From assembly GCA_003445835.1 (NCBI GenBank), contig DMCI01000053.1, forward strand, positions 1 to 6,020: a stretch of 6,020 nt of DNA, in the 5' to 3' direction. A program made the translations under genes and the position numbers. The notes below the pieces were generated by a model that searched no databases, had not been told where the DNA came from, and saw only the letters and a program-made list of their open reading frames with translations. Positions 5,565 through 6,020 of the stretch are shown in pieces (within the stretch, counting starts at the first letter, position 1; every line of letters starts with the position of its first letter). This stretch comes from Clostridiales bacterium (GTDB lineage: Bacteria > Bacillota > Clostridia > Christensenellales > CAG-1252).

Positions 5565-6020
5565 TTACTGTTTACGAACAACGTCGTGGGCGCCGCCCTC
5601 AACGATCGACGTCGACGAAACGAGCGTCAAATTCGCCTTCTCCTGCAACTCCGGAATGGTAAGCGCGCCGCAGTTGCACATCGTGCTCTTGACCTTTGCG
5701 GTGGTCATCGCAACGCCGTCTTTAAGCTTACCTGCGTAAGGCACGTAGCTATCTACGCCTTCTTCAAAGGTCAAGCTCGCCTTGCCGCCGAGGTCGTAGC
5801 GTTGCCAGTTCCTCGCGCGAGCGCTGCCTTCGCCCCAGTATTCCTTCATATAGGTACCGTTGATCTTGACCAAGTTGGTCGGGCTTTCGTCAAAGCGGGA
5901 GAAGTATCTGCCCAACATCACGAAGTCCGCCCCCATTGCCAAAGCAAGGGTCACGTGGTAGTCGTGCACGATACCGCCGTCCGAGCAGATGGGTACGTAG
6001 ATGCCCGTCTCCTTGAAGTA
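5565..6020 (-). CDS. guaB: Inosine-5'-monophosphate dehydrogenase, C-terminal part (EC 1.1.1.205; partial)
   Basis: IMP dehydrogenase oxidises IMP to XMP with NAD+, the rate-limiting step of guanine nucleotide synthesis in the cytoplasm. The frame is open from the window edge to TAA at 5565-5567 and gives about 151 residues of the C-terminal barrel. Visible landmarks, in order, are the phosphate-binding SDGGI (codons near 5970-5984), [17 protein letters not shown], the mobile-flap sequence [17 protein letters not shown] with the Arg-Tyr pair that activates water, then [29 protein letters not shown] and [14 protein letters not shown]. From memory these blocks closely match the Tritrichomonas foetus enzyme and its bacterial relatives, not the E. 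coli type. The catalytic cysteine loop and the N-terminal half lie beyond 6020. The end (VVRKQ) is shorter than the VKDRINDYHPK-like tail I recall for T. foetus. It is followed within 10 nt by the beta-helix remnant, with no clear terminator. Confidence 0.93.
   Translation of the reverse strand, partial: YFKETGIYVPICSDGGIVHDYHVTLALAMGADFVMLGRYFSRFDESPTNLVKINGTYMKEYWGEGSARARNWQRYDLGGKASLTFEEGVDSYVPYAGKLKDGVAMTTAKVKSTMCNCGALTIPELQEKANLTLVSSTSIVEGGAHDVVRKQ

Overview
The window reads as part of a bacterial chromosome, most likely from an uncultured member of the Bacillota (Clostridia-like). The grounds are the strong AGGAGG-type ribosome binding sites, a consensus-like sigma-A promoter, the short Bacillus-type CysE, the cysE-cysS pairing familiar from Bacillota, and the style of the LysR and DUF4186-like proteins. 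The lineage call is inference; no rRNA or other taxonomic marker is present. Every intact gene is ordinary chromosomal housekeeping apart from one gene remnant. I see no insertion sequence, phage gene, CRISPR array, tRNA or rRNA.

Layout, left to right. Bases 1-137 hold the 3' end of a plus-strand gene whose protein tail resembles DUF4186. It converges on a long minus-strand block. Between them, at 224-268, is a hairpin with A/T tracts on both flanks, a good candidate for a bidirectional terminator. From 5104 down to 296 the minus strand carries a tight four-gene unit in the order lysR-type regulator, alaS, cysE, cysS. The gaps are 14 nt, 11 nt and a 4-nt ATGA overlap, so the genes are almost certainly co-transcribed. 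A well-formed promoter (TTGCCT, 17-nt spacer, TATAAT) lies at 5140-5168 in front of the regulator. A 28-bp imperfect dyad overlaps its -10 box and a 14-bp perfect palindrome sits upstream of the -35. Bases 5192-5554 contain a minus-strand open frame with no credible start that resembles the end of a right-handed beta-helix surface protein; it is best read as a gene remnant. Bases 5565-6020 hold the C-terminal third of an IMP dehydrogenase, also on the minus strand and cut by the window edge.

How the genes may work together. CysE makes O-acetylserine, the committed precursor of cysteine, and CysS charges tRNA-Cys with the product. AlaS supplies Ala-tRNA. The LysR protein at the head of the unit is a plausible regulator of it, perhaps sensing a cysteine-pathway metabolite, but that is inferred only from position.

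The most unusual coding feature is the alanyl-tRNA synthetase. At 590 residues it keeps the catalytic core and all four zinc ligands of the editing site. It lacks both the C-terminal C-Ala domain and the roughly 100-residue beta-barrel that normally precedes the editing site. I found no clear evidence of a wholly new system in this window.
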